Translations under genes and position numbers: made by a program
Notes under the pieces: generated by a model
Seen by the model: the letters and a program-made list of their open reading frames with translations, nothing else
The model's database searches: none
What the model was told of the DNA's origin: nothing
Assembly (NCBI GenBank): GCA_964440095.1
Contig: CAYTPZ010000007.1
Location: forward strand, 1 to 64,000
DNA: 64,000 nt
Reading direction: 5' to 3'
DNA from: JACNKJ01 sp964440095
Lineage (GTDB): Bacteria; Krumholzibacteriota; Krumholzibacteriia; JACNKJ01
In this document: positions 16,987 to 25,692 of the stretch, piece after piece
Position numbering within the stretch: position 1 is the stretch's first letter
How the letters are laid out: each line of letters opens with the position of its first letter

Positions 16987-18165
16987 ATGAAGGATCTGCT
17001 CCTTTTCGGCGCCTCCGGTTCCATTGGAGGTAGCACCCTTTCGGTGCTTCGTGAACACCCCGACCAGTTCGCGCTGGCTGGCCTTGCCGTGAACAGCAGC
17101 ACCCATGAACTGGCCGATTGGATCGCCGAGTTCGCTCCCCGGCAAGTGGCCATCGACGATGTTTCCGCCCGTGAGGCTTGGCGCGAGTCACACCCCGACC
17201 TGGCCGCCCGCTATCTTTTGGATGGTCCCGCCGAGGCCTTGCTGGATCTAACCGCCCATCGTGTGCTCAATGCCGTGACGGGATTCGCGGGCCTGAAGAT
17301 CACCCTGGAGGCCGTGGAGCGCGGCTTGGACGTGGCTCTGGCCAATAAGGAATCCTTGGTCTGCGGGGGCAGCTACCTGCTTGAGCGGGTGGCGGGAAGC
17401 AGTAGCCATCTACTTCCGGTGGACAGCGAACACGCCGCACTTTTTCAACTGCTTGAGGGGCGCGATCCCAATACGGTCGATCGCCTGATTCTCACCGCAT
17501 CCGGCGGGCCTTTCTGGAAACTTCCAGCAGGGGATTGGAGTTCGATCACACCGGAGCAGGCGCTCCGTCACCCCACCTGGAAAATGGGACCGCGAATCAC
17601 CATCGACTCGGCGACCCTGTTCAACAAGGGATTGGAAGTGATCGAAGCGGCCATGCTGTTTGACATGCCGGAAGGTCGCATCGAAGTGCTTGTGCATCCC
17701 CAGTCTCAAGTGCATGCCCTGCTTGCGCTCAAAGATGGCTCCACCCTGGCTCAAATGGCGGCCCCGGATATGCGCCTGCCCATCCACCAGATGCTGGCCT
17801 GGCCGGAAAAAGCAGTGGGGGAATACGGGCGGAACGACTTCGGAAGTTACCTTGAGGTGAGCTTTGAACCTGTTGATAATGATAGATTTCCATCGCTTGG
17901 CCTGGCTCGACAATGCCTCCGCCAGGGGGGCACTTCGGCACTGGCCCTCAATGCCGCAGACGAGGTGGCCGTGGCCGCTTTCCTGGATGGGCGACTCGAT
18001 TTTCCGGGCATCTTCCAGACTGTTGAGGCCGTATTGGATGCGGGCGGCTTCTCGGCCGCCGGATCCTGGACCGACTTACTCGCCGCCGACCAAAGGGCGC
18101 GAAACCTAGCCACTGAGTATATCTCCGCCCCAAGCGGCCGGGCTAAGAAAGAGGCAGACGCATGA
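16987..18165 (+). CDS. dxr: 1-deoxy-D-xylulose 5-phosphate reductoisomerase
   Basis: First committed step of the MEP isoprenoid pathway (DXP to MEP, NADPH and divalent metal). It has 392 residues. Visible are the NADPH loop GASGSIGGSTL (residues 8-18; most homologues have GSTGSIG), LANKESLV, the metal site VDSEHAALFQ, ASGGPFW, the flexible loop HPTWKMG and TIDSATLFNKGLEVIEA. It starts three bases after cdsA without an obvious ribosome site, suggesting coupling. It overlaps rseP by four bases. Confidence 0.95.
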   Translation: MKDLLLFGASGSIGGSTLSVLREHPDQFALAGLAVNSSTHELADWIAEFAPRQVAIDDVSAREAWRESHPDLAARYLLDGPAEALLDLTAHRVLNAVTGFAGLKITLEAVERGLDVALANKESLVCGGSYLLERVAGSSSHLLPVDSEHAALFQLLEGRDPNTVDRLILTASGGPFWKLPAGDWSSITPEQALRHPTWKMGPRITIDSATLFNKGLEVIEAAMLFDMPEGRIEVLVHPQSQVHALLALKDGSTLAQMAAPDMRLPIHQMLAWPEKAVGEYGRNDFGSYLEVSFEPVDNDRFPSLGLARQCLRQGGTSALALNAADEVAVAAFLDGRLDFPGIFQTVEAVLDAGGFSAAGSWTDLLAADQRARNLATEYISAPSGRAKKEADA

Positions 18166-19484
18166 TTCTCACCACCCTCCTGGCCGGTGTTTTCACCATC
18201 GGCGTTATCATCATCGTGCATGAGCTGGGACACTTCCTCGCGGCAAGGGCGGTGGGAATCCACGTACACCGTTTTTCCGTGGGCATGGGGCCGGTGATCC
18301 TGCGCATGCGGGGCTTCGGCACCGAGTGGGCACTCAGCCTGCTGCCCTTGGGCGGATATGTTCGCATGGCCGGCATGGAACTGGCGCCCATGGAGGGAGG
18401 CGAGTTCGACGAAACCACCCTGCCGCCTGAAAGTCTTTATCGCAACAAGTCACTCGGCGCCCGCTTCCTCGCCATCATCGGGGGGCCGCTGGCGAACCTG
18501 CTTTTGGCGGCGCTCATCAGTATCGGCCTGCTCTGGGCCGGGGGCGAAACCATTTATCCGACTACCTGGCTCGCAGATCCCACGGAGGACAGCCCCGCGG
18601 CGGCCTTGGACATCCAGCGTGGTGATCGCCTGGCTCGTGTGGCGGGCGAGGACGTGGAAGACTGGAATGCGGTCGATCGCCTTCTCCGTGCCGATGAGAG
18701 CAGCCCCGTGTCCATCGTGGTGGATCGCGAAGGCCGCATGCTGAATCTGTCCATCGTACGTCCCGAAGAAGGTCTGGGTTGGGGGCTTATTCCGCTCTTC
18801 GATAATCGTGTGGGGCGCGTGCTCAAAGACGGGCCCGCCTTCGAAGCGGGCCTGCGCGAGGGAGATGCCATCGTCGAGGTGCATGGCCAGCCCGTTCACT
18901 TTTTCGAGGAAATCGCCGAGATCATCAACACCCGGGCGGGGGAAGAAACCCTGATTCGCTGGGACCATGAGGGAACTCTCATGGAGGCGCGGCTCACCCC
19001 CGAGGCCAGCGAAGTTCCCAATCCCGACGGCAGCGTGGAGACCATTGGCCGCATTTTCTTCGAGCCCTATCTGGGAAGCAGGCCCATCGGACTTGCGGGA
19101 GCGGTGACCGGTGGCCTCGACCGCACCTTTGGCTATGTGGCTCTGACCTTGGACTTCCTGAAGGAGGCGATTTTCTTTCGGGTAAGCGCCGACGCGGTGG
19201 GTGGACCCATCGCTATATTTCAGATGGCGGGGCAGATGGCCGGCTGGGGATTCGAGAACCTGCTCTTCTTCATCGCCTTCTTCAGCACCCAGCTCTTCCT
19301 GCTGAATCTCCTGCCCATTCCGGTGCTCGACGGCGGCCATATCATACTGATGATTCCGGAGCTCTTCGGCCGCGAGGTTTCCGAGAATCTCAGACTCAGG
19401 CTGACCCAGGCCGGCCTAGTGTTGTTGCTGGGAATCATCGTGCTGGTGGTCTTCAACGATCTGCGGAGAATCATTGGAGGGTAG
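18162..19484 (+). CDS. rseP: RIP metalloprotease RseP (site-2 protease family)
   Basis: Intramembrane zinc protease that cleaves anti-sigma factors and leftover signal peptides in the inner membrane. It has 440 residues. HELGH is at residues 20-24 in the first membrane helix, and the third ligand motif NLLPIPVLDGGH lies in a late helix (about 385). Two PDZ domains lie between (about 125-290, with ALDIQRGDRL and AGLREGDAI). ATGA overlap with dxr. Confidence 0.93.
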   Translation: MILTTLLAGVFTIGVIIIVHELGHFLAARAVGIHVHRFSVGMGPVILRMRGFGTEWALSLLPLGGYVRMAGMELAPMEGGEFDETTLPPESLYRNKSLGARFLAIIGGPLANLLLAALISIGLLWAGGETIYPTTWLADPTEDSPAAALDIQRGDRLARVAGEDVEDWNAVDRLLRADESSPVSIVVDREGRMLNLSIVRPEEGLGWGLIPLFDNRVGRVLKDGPAFEAGLREGDAIVEVHGQPVHFFEEIAEIINTRAGEETLIRWDHEGTLMEARLTPEASEVPNPDGSVETIGRIFFEPYLGSRPIGLAGAVTGGLDRTFGYVALTLDFLKEAIFFRVSADAVGGPIAIFQMAGQMAGWGFENLLFFIAFFSTQLFLLNLLPIPVLDGGHIILMIPELFGREVSENLRLRLTQAGLVLLLGIIVLVVFNDLRRIIGG

Positions 19485-19490
19485 AAGCGT

Positions 19491-19829
19491 CTAGGGCTCC
19501 ATAAGGTCGATGCGCCGCTGAATCTCCTGGAAGATGATTCGCCAGCGCTCCGGATTCTCGCGGGAGATGCGCTCGGAAATATCCATGACCGAATCAACGG
19601 GGATTTCCAGGGCTAGGGCTTCCAGAACGCTGTCAGCCTCGGCCATGCCTTCTACGGCCAAGCCCCGGACTTCCACGACGCGGAGATACTGCTCCACGAG
19701 GAAGAGCTCCTGGGCCTCAAGCTTCGGCGGCGCCTCTTCGGGATCTGGAGTCGGACCGCATCCGGCTAAAAGGGCCAATGCGGAGATAAATGTAAGGACA
19801 GCTTTCAAGCCGGTGGTATAGTTGCTCAC
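19491..19829 (-). CDS. Small predicted lipoprotein
   Basis: A 112-residue protein read against all its neighbours. GTG at 19829 follows a GGGGGTG ribosome-like site. The N-terminus is a lipoprotein signal with lipobox LLAGC (about residues 17-21). The mature part is acidic, mostly helical and of no recognised family. It is squeezed between rseP (seven bases away) and the Omp85 gene (39 bases). An upstream ATG-like start at 19889 would overlap that gene and would bury the signal. Coding is supported by the intact lipoprotein signal only. Confidence 0.55.
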   Translation of the reverse strand: MSNYTTGLKAVLTFISALALLAGCGPTPDPEEAPPKLEAQELFLVEQYLRVVEVRGLAVEGMAEADSVLEALALEIPVDSVMDISERISRENPERWRIIFQEIQRRIDLMEP

Positions 19830-19867
19830 GTTGCACCCCCGGCGCAGTTTAGACGAGGCCAAACGGG

Positions 19868-21847
19868 ATGTCAAAGACGGGGCTCCCAATCTTGCGTCTG
19901 GCCCTTGTGGTCAGCCTGGTCGTTTTCCTTTCCGTTTCGGCGGAAGAGGGGCGGTCCACCTATGTGGAATCGGTCCATTTCGAAGGAAACGAAACCCTAT
20001 CCGGTGATGAATTGCGTCAGGTCATGCGCACCCGCGAACGCGGCCTGCTGCAGCTGACCCATCCCAATTTCAATCCCGAGTACATGCGCAGCGATCTGGC
20101 TCGCCTGGAAGCGCTCTACCATCGCGCAGGTTTTTATGAAGCGCGGGTTTGGTCCGATCCGGAAAGCGACATCACACTTCGCCCGGTGGGAGAAACGCGT
20201 AACGCGGCTGAACTGACCATCCACATTGAAGAGGGTCGGCGGCGGCATCTACGCCGGCGCATTTTTCAGCCGCCTCTGGGTGCTCTGGGAGAGGGCCTGG
20301 CCCCTCGGCTGAAACTCAAGCCGGGAGATCCCTTCAATCCGCGTGCGGTAGACAGCGAAGGTTCGCGCATTTTGCGTTTCTTGCAGAGCAGCGGATACTT
20401 TGCCGCGCAAATCAGCACTCGCATGGAATTGCTCGATGCGCCCAGTTACGCATCCACCGATTCCGTGGATCTCATCTTCCAGCTTCGCCCTGGTCCCCGG
20501 GGATTTTTGCGCGAGATCCAAATTGAGGGCAGCACTCTGCCCGACGCCTTCCTGCTCCAGGAAATGCGCGTGAATATAGACGAGGTTCTTCTACTGGAAG
20601 ATCTGCTTTTGAGCGAACAGAATTTGCTCGATACGGGACTCTTCCGGTCGGCACTCTATCGCATCGAATCTCTCGGGCCCGAAGAGACCGGCACTGAGGG
20701 CCTGCGTCTTGTCTGGAGCCTGCGCGAGCGCGATCGAGGCGCCATGGAATTGGGTGCGGGATATGGTAGCCAGGATGGCTATCGTCTGCTGGGCGGGTGG
20801 ACTCATCGCAACTTCGGATATCCCGGCGGTCGTATCAGTTTAGAGACCCTGCACAATCTCAAGGAAGATAGTAAGAACGTATTCGGTCCCAGCTTCGAAA
20901 GACAGGTGCTCGAGTACCAGGTGCGCAACGTGATACGGGCGGGCAATCATCTGGGCATCGACCTTTTTCGGGAGAAGGACTACGAGCAGCTTAGCGGTCT
21001 CTACAGCCTAGAGTCCTTGGCTTTTCGAATCACGCTCTTCCGGCGCCTCAGCCCCAATGTTGTGCTGCGCCTTCGCGAGCAGCAGCGCGTGGGCACCCAG
21101 ACTCTTTTGGAAAGCAGCGACGAGGGGGACCCTCGCTACCTCACACGCTCCTTTGCCACCTTGCTGGAGCAGGACCGGCGGGATCACTATCTGCATCCCA
21201 AGCGGGGAGATCAGATTCTCGCCAGCTATGAGATCGCGGGGGGCTGGCAGGGCGGCGACCATCATTTCCAGAAGATCAAACTCAGTGGCCGTTGGTACGA
21301 CGGCTGGCGCAGCGGCGTGCTGGCTTCCAGGCTTTCCCTTTCCTGGGTGGGTGCTTACGGCAAGAGCCAGGATGTAGAACTCACGGGTGTGCCCGAGGAC
21401 GGCATTCCCTACGAAGAGCGCTTCTACTGCGGCGGATCCCACACCGTGCGCGGCTATGAGAATTCGAGTCTGGGCCCAAGGCGAGATCCCGATCTGGATC
21501 CCGGTGAAGGTAACGCCCAGGGCGGACGTTTCATGTTCGTGGGCAATCTGGAATGGCGACGCTCATTGGCTGGCCTCATGCCCTTCCGCTGGAGCAAGGG
21601 GCTGGGCGCGTCCGTTTTCCTGGACGCGGGCAACAGCTGGTTGAGCCCGACAGAAATCGCCATCGATCGCTTGCTTCCCTGGGATGGAGATTCCGACGAT
21701 AACCTGCGTCTCTTCTGGGGCACGGGATTCGGCATTTACTATGTCACTCCCGTCACGGTTCTGCGACTGGATCTGGGATTCCCCGCCAGTTGGGTGGAAG
21801 ATCGCGGCGGCATCGTTTGGCACCTTAGCCTGGGACATTCCTTCTGA
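19868..21847 (+). CDS. Omp85-family outer-membrane assembly protein with three POTRA domains
   Basis: Beta-barrel assembly protein of 659 residues. Signal peptide about 1-24. POTRA domains lie at about 28-115 (VESVHFEGNETLSGDEL), 116-205 and 208-290 (LREIQIEGSTLPDAFLLQ). The barrel (about 295-659) contains the VRGY motif of Omp85 proteins inside GGSHTVRGYENSSLG. Three POTRAs and the adjacent tamB suggest TamA. The place after rseP is where bamA usually sits, and a separate BamA is not visible here, so either name is possible. Its stop overlaps the tamB start (TGATG). Confidence 0.87.
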   Translation: MSKTGLPILRLALVVSLVVFLSVSAEEGRSTYVESVHFEGNETLSGDELRQVMRTRERGLLQLTHPNFNPEYMRSDLARLEALYHRAGFYEARVWSDPESDITLRPVGETRNAAELTIHIEEGRRRHLRRRIFQPPLGALGEGLAPRLKLKPGDPFNPRAVDSEGSRILRFLQSSGYFAAQISTRMELLDAPSYASTDSVDLIFQLRPGPRGFLREIQIEGSTLPDAFLLQEMRVNIDEVLLLEDLLLSEQNLLDTGLFRSALYRIESLGPEETGTEGLRLVWSLRERDRGAMELGAGYGSQDGYRLLGGWTHRNFGYPGGRISLETLHNLKEDSKNVFGPSFERQVLEYQVRNVIRAGNHLGIDLFREKDYEQLSGLYSLESLAFRITLFRRLSPNVVLRLREQQRVGTQTLLESSDEGDPRYLTRSFATLLEQDRRDHYLHPKRGDQILASYEIAGGWQGGDHHFQKIKLSGRWYDGWRSGVLASRLSLSWVGAYGKSQDVELTGVPEDGIPYEERFYCGGSHTVRGYENSSLGPRRDPDLDPGEGNAQGGRFMFVGNLEWRRSLAGLMPFRWSKGLGASVFLDAGNSWLSPTEIAIDRLLPWDGDSDDNLRLFWGTGFGIYYVTPVTVLRLDLGFPASWVEDRGGIVWHLSLGHSF

Positions 21848-24800
21848 TGCGGCGGCGAATGAAACAGTCGACCCTGGTGGCCCTTGCCCTGATTTTGATC
21901 ACGGCATTTGGGCTTGTCCTCAAGTTCAAAAACTCCTGGGTGGCTTCCCGCATTGCCGGGCTGGCTACCACGAATCTACTCGCCGACGCCGGTTATGAAA
22001 TGAGCCTGGAAGGCATTGCCTGGCGTCCGGGAGGCGGTATCACATTGCGTGAGCCGCGCATTCATTATGGGGGAGAGCATCGGGAGCCTTTCGACCTCTT
22101 CGAGGCCGAGAGTATGAGCATGCAGGTTCGCCTGCGAAGTCTCTTCAAGGGCAATCTTGTGAGCCGGAGTGTCACCTTAAATGGAGCGGTGCTTCGCGCC
22201 TTCCCGGTTGAAGCTGAAGGATGGGGTTATCCCGGGCTCGACGAGGAAGGGCAGGAGCCCAGCGAGGCTCAGGTGATTCTGGAATCCGTCAGCCTGAATG
22301 ACTTCCTCCTGCTCAGGCCGGGTGAAGCGGGCCTGGACAGCTTGCGTATTCGGGCTGCGCACTTCGCATTCCTTCGCGCCGCGAGTGGTATGCAGGTGAG
22401 CATCCACTCTCTGGCCGGTCGCTTACCTTCGGGTTTGGATGTCTTGGCCTTGGCCGGCGAACTGAATCTGCATGATGAGCATTTGCGTCTCCAGTCCGTA
22501 TCGATGACGCTTCCGGGTAGCGATTACGAGCTTGAAGGTGAATTGTTGCTGAGCGGCGGTCCCATGTTGGATCTCTCTGGCAGTGCTGACAGTCTTCGTC
22601 TCGATGAAGTGGCGGCACTTCTTGGTCAAAATCTGGAAACTGACAGCAGCCTCCGCGGTCGTTTCAACATTTCCGGACGTCCCGATAGCCTGCATCTGGC
22701 CGGTAAGATCAGCGGCAATCTCTACGATTTCAAACTGGATGACATGGAGCTTAGAAGTTTCTACGGCGGGCAGGGGCAGCTGAGTATTCGTGAAGCGAAG
22801 GGTCTCGTAAATCGCAATGCGGTCGAGGGCCGCGCGGATTTCTCGCTACCCCATGACGATCTTCCTCTGCATTTGGATATCGAAGGTGAGGTGTCGCATT
22901 TCGATCTGGGCAAGTTCCTTGGGGGTGGGCCTCCAAGCGACCTGAGCGGTCGGGGAAGTTTGAGCGGCGGCGCGAGCGAGCTGAGCCTCAATTTCGAATT
23001 TGGGCCGGGCCAGTTCATGGATCTACCCTTCGCCGCCTGCGTGGCCGACATCGCGCTGCTAGGCGACAGTCTGAGCCTGCGCCACATTGTCGCCGAAGAT
23101 GAGGGACTCGATATAGAATTGAGCGGGTGGGTCAAGCCCGAAGAAGAGACTCTGCTCATACGGGCCTCCGGCTCAAGCCGCTCCTCGGAATTGGCTCGCT
23201 ACTTCAGCGCCGATTCCACCCTCACCGGCGACCTGGATTTCACCCTGAAGATCAGCGGTCCCATTTTAGGTCCGGCTCTGGAAATGCAGGGTCCCTTCCG
23301 GGATGCCGTGTACATGGGCGCCCATGTGGACTCGGGAAGAGTGGAGATCCTCACCGAGGCTCTTGAATTGGAGCCTCTTAATCTGATACTTGAGGCGAAT
23401 CACGTAAGCTATTGGAAATTCGACTTCAACAAGGGTTTCCTTCGGGCCAGGGTCCATCCTGACAGCCTGGAATTGGCCTATGCTTCTCTTGAGGGCGATC
23501 CTCTCAGTGTGACCCTGGCCGGATTCATCCCCCTGCAAACCCTGCCGCCCAGCGTCTCCTTCGAGCGCTTCTGGATTCACTATCAGGAGGAAGATTGGCT
23601 CAATGATCGCCCCTTCACCCTCCACCTGGGCGAGGCTCCACGAGTGGATGCCGTCGAGTTCCTCTCGGGTTCGGGGCGACTGGGTTTGGAGTGGCAACGT
23701 CATCATGGCGGTATCAGCGTGATGGATTGGAACGAGCTTAACTTCTCCATGTTCCGTCAGTGGCTGCCGCCCTTCCTGGCCGACATGGGCAAGTCGCGTG
23801 GACGTCTGCTGCTGGATTCCAGCGACCACCTCGATTTACGCGTAGATCTGGAAGACCTTCGACTTCAGGGCCGCGACGACGGCAGCAATCAAGTGCGCGC
23901 TCGATGGGAGGGCGACTCTCTAAAGCTCGCCGTACTCCATTGGCGATTGCCCGACGACAGTTTCATCAAGGCGAGCGGCTGGATGGGCGGCCTGCCCAAT
24001 CCGGGAGATCTTCTGGACGGCCTCGCCGAGATTCAAAAGGACTCTCTGAAGCTGGATCTCAACATGGATTTTGAAAGTTTCCCCTTAGAGCGTCTCATGA
24101 CCTTCTATCCCGATTCCCTGGATCTGGCGGGACGTATCACCGGCAATCTACATCTGCACGGCCCTCAAGATCTTCTGAGCCTGGAGAGCAGTGCGGAACT
24201 CGATTCCTTCCGCGCGGGGCCCGCGGCCTTGGACAAGATTCGTTGGACTGCCAGTTCCCAGGGTCGAACCCTTAACTTGCATCGACTGGAGGCCCGGGTG
24301 GGCAGCGGTGAGGGCAGTGTGCTGGAAGCCCAGGTCTACCTGCCCCTGGAATTGTCGCTCTTTGCGCCGCCCAAGCAAGATCCCGATGGCAAGCTGGGCG
24401 GAGAATTCGAATTCGTGGGGCGCCTCGAAGATTTCCAACCCTTCCTCTCCCGTTGGCTGGCCGTGGCCGAAGGGGATATGGAGGCGCGAATCGCCCTGGC
24501 GGGCACGGCACGCGAGCCTGAACCGCGGGGGCGCATCGAACTGAAGCGTGGGAAGCTCCGGCCCATGGCCTGGGAAGAGGAGTTTGTGGATCTCTATGCC
24601 GAGGGCCGTGTGGAAGGCGACACGCTCTTCCTGGAAAAGGCGGAGTCGCGTGAAGGATTACGATTCGAGCGTGGGCGCAATGGACGGGTGACCGCTCAGG
24701 GTTGGCTCACCTGGCGTGGACCTCTTCGCTATGGGGCCAGCGCCATGGTTTCCAATTTTTCCTTGAGCACTCTTCCCATTTTCACGGGTGTTCTCAGCGG

Positions 24801-25680
24801 CGATCTGACCTTGAGCACCTATCTGGAAGAAGGCCTTCGCGAACATCCCTTCCTGGAGGGAAACTTTGAAGTTTCCCGCGGCGAATTGCACAACCTCGTG
24901 GAACAGACCGAGGTGGCTGCCGACGAGCCTGCGCCGCTATCTTATCGACTCGATCTCAGCAGCGATGGTGGCCTTTACCTGCGCGACGCCGAAGCCGATC
25001 TGGAATTGGCCGGAGACATCACCGTGACCAGCCTTCCCTCTGGCGACGATATCTCGGGTATCCTTGATATACGGCGCGGCCGTTACACGCTTTTCTGGCA
25101 TGTCTTTCATCTGAATGAGGGAACACTCGACTTCAATCGAGCCAAGGGGTTCAATCCCGAACTTTTCATCGTGGCTGAAACCGAAACACGCGATGACAAG
25201 ATCACCCTCGAGATCACGGGCACTCTGGAAGAGCCCAAGGTGGGGGTGGAGAGCTCCTTGGGTTACAACGAGGAAGATGTGCTACGCATTCTCATCGGCG
25301 CGCCTCAAGGCGGGCAGGGATGGAGCGAAAGCAGCACCGAAGCGGTAGGCGGTACGGTATCAAATCAGTTGGTGGGGCGTCTGGAGTCTTGGGCATCGGG
25401 TGAATTGTTTTCGGGGATTTTCGATACGGTCGAGATCGAGGGGAATCCGCTGAGCGCCCAGGAAACACGCTGGCAGGTGGGCAGATACCTGCCCGGCGGC
25501 TTCTACGTGACCTATAACCACGGTCTGAGTCTGGATTCCACCTGGGAGTTAGGCATGGAAAATCGACTCCTGGACTGGATGATCCTGCGCATGGAGCTTA
25601 TCAATCGGGGTGAGGAATTGGGCGCCGAGACCCTGCCCAACGAATACAACTTCGATATACGATTCCGCTACGAATATTAG
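21847..25680 (+). CDS. tamB: TamB-like translocation and assembly module protein
   Basis: Very large periplasm-spanning AsmA-like protein, 1277 residues. A single N-terminal membrane helix (about 8-30) is followed by a long repetitive beta-helical groove. The C-terminal DUF490 region (about 960-1277) has LDIRRGRYTLFW, GTLDFNRAKGFNPEL, VAETETRD and GYNEEDVLRILIG. TamB works with an Omp85 partner to insert barrels or move lipids to the outer membrane. The TGATG overlap with the preceding Omp85 gene supports that partnership here. Confidence 0.92.
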   Translation: MRRRMKQSTLVALALILITAFGLVLKFKNSWVASRIAGLATTNLLADAGYEMSLEGIAWRPGGGITLREPRIHYGGEHREPFDLFEAESMSMQVRLRSLFKGNLVSRSVTLNGAVLRAFPVEAEGWGYPGLDEEGQEPSEAQVILESVSLNDFLLLRPGEAGLDSLRIRAAHFAFLRAASGMQVSIHSLAGRLPSGLDVLALAGELNLHDEHLRLQSVSMTLPGSDYELEGELLLSGGPMLDLSGSADSLRLDEVAALLGQNLETDSSLRGRFNISGRPDSLHLAGKISGNLYDFKLDDMELRSFYGGQGQLSIREAKGLVNRNAVEGRADFSLPHDDLPLHLDIEGEVSHFDLGKFLGGGPPSDLSGRGSLSGGASELSLNFEFGPGQFMDLPFAACVADIALLGDSLSLRHIVAEDEGLDIELSGWVKPEEETLLIRASGSSRSSELARYFSADSTLTGDLDFTLKISGPILGPALEMQGPFRDAVYMGAHVDSGRVEILTEALELEPLNLILEANHVSYWKFDFNKGFLRARVHPDSLELAYASLEGDPLSVTLAGFIPLQTLPPSVSFERFWIHYQEEDWLNDRPFTLHLGEAPRVDAVEFLSGSGRLGLEWQRHHGGISVMDWNELNFSMFRQWLPPFLADMGKSRGRLLLDSSDHLDLRVDLEDLRLQGRDDGSNQVRARWEGDSLKLAVLHWRLPDDSFIKASGWMGGLPNPGDLLDGLAEIQKDSLKLDLNMDFESFPLERLMTFYPDSLDLAGRITGNLHLHGPQDLLSLESSAELDSFRAGPAALDKIRWTASSQGRTLNLHRLEARVGSGEGSVLEAQVYLPLELSLFAPPKQDPDGKLGGEFEFVGRLEDFQPFLSRWLAVAEGDMEARIALAGTAREPEPRGRIELKRGKLRPMAWEEEFVDLYAEGRVEGDTLFLEKAESREGLRFERGRNGRVTAQGWLTWRGPLRYGASAMVSNFSLSTLPIFTGVLSGDLTLSTYLEEGLREHPFLEGNFEVSRGELHNLVEQTEVAADEPAPLSYRLDLSSDGGLYLRDAEADLELAGDITVTSLPSGDDISGILDIRRGRYTLFWHVFHLNEGTLDFNRAKGFNPELFIVAETETRDDKITLEITGTLEEPKVGVESSLGYNEEDVLRILIGAPQGGQGWSESSTEAVGGTVSNQLVGRLESWASGELFSGIFDTVEIEGNPLSAQETRWQVGRYLPGGFYVTYNHGLSLDSTWELGMENRLLDWMILRMELINRGEELGAETLPNEYNFDIRFRYEY

Positions 25681-25692
25681 GCGAGGTTCACG

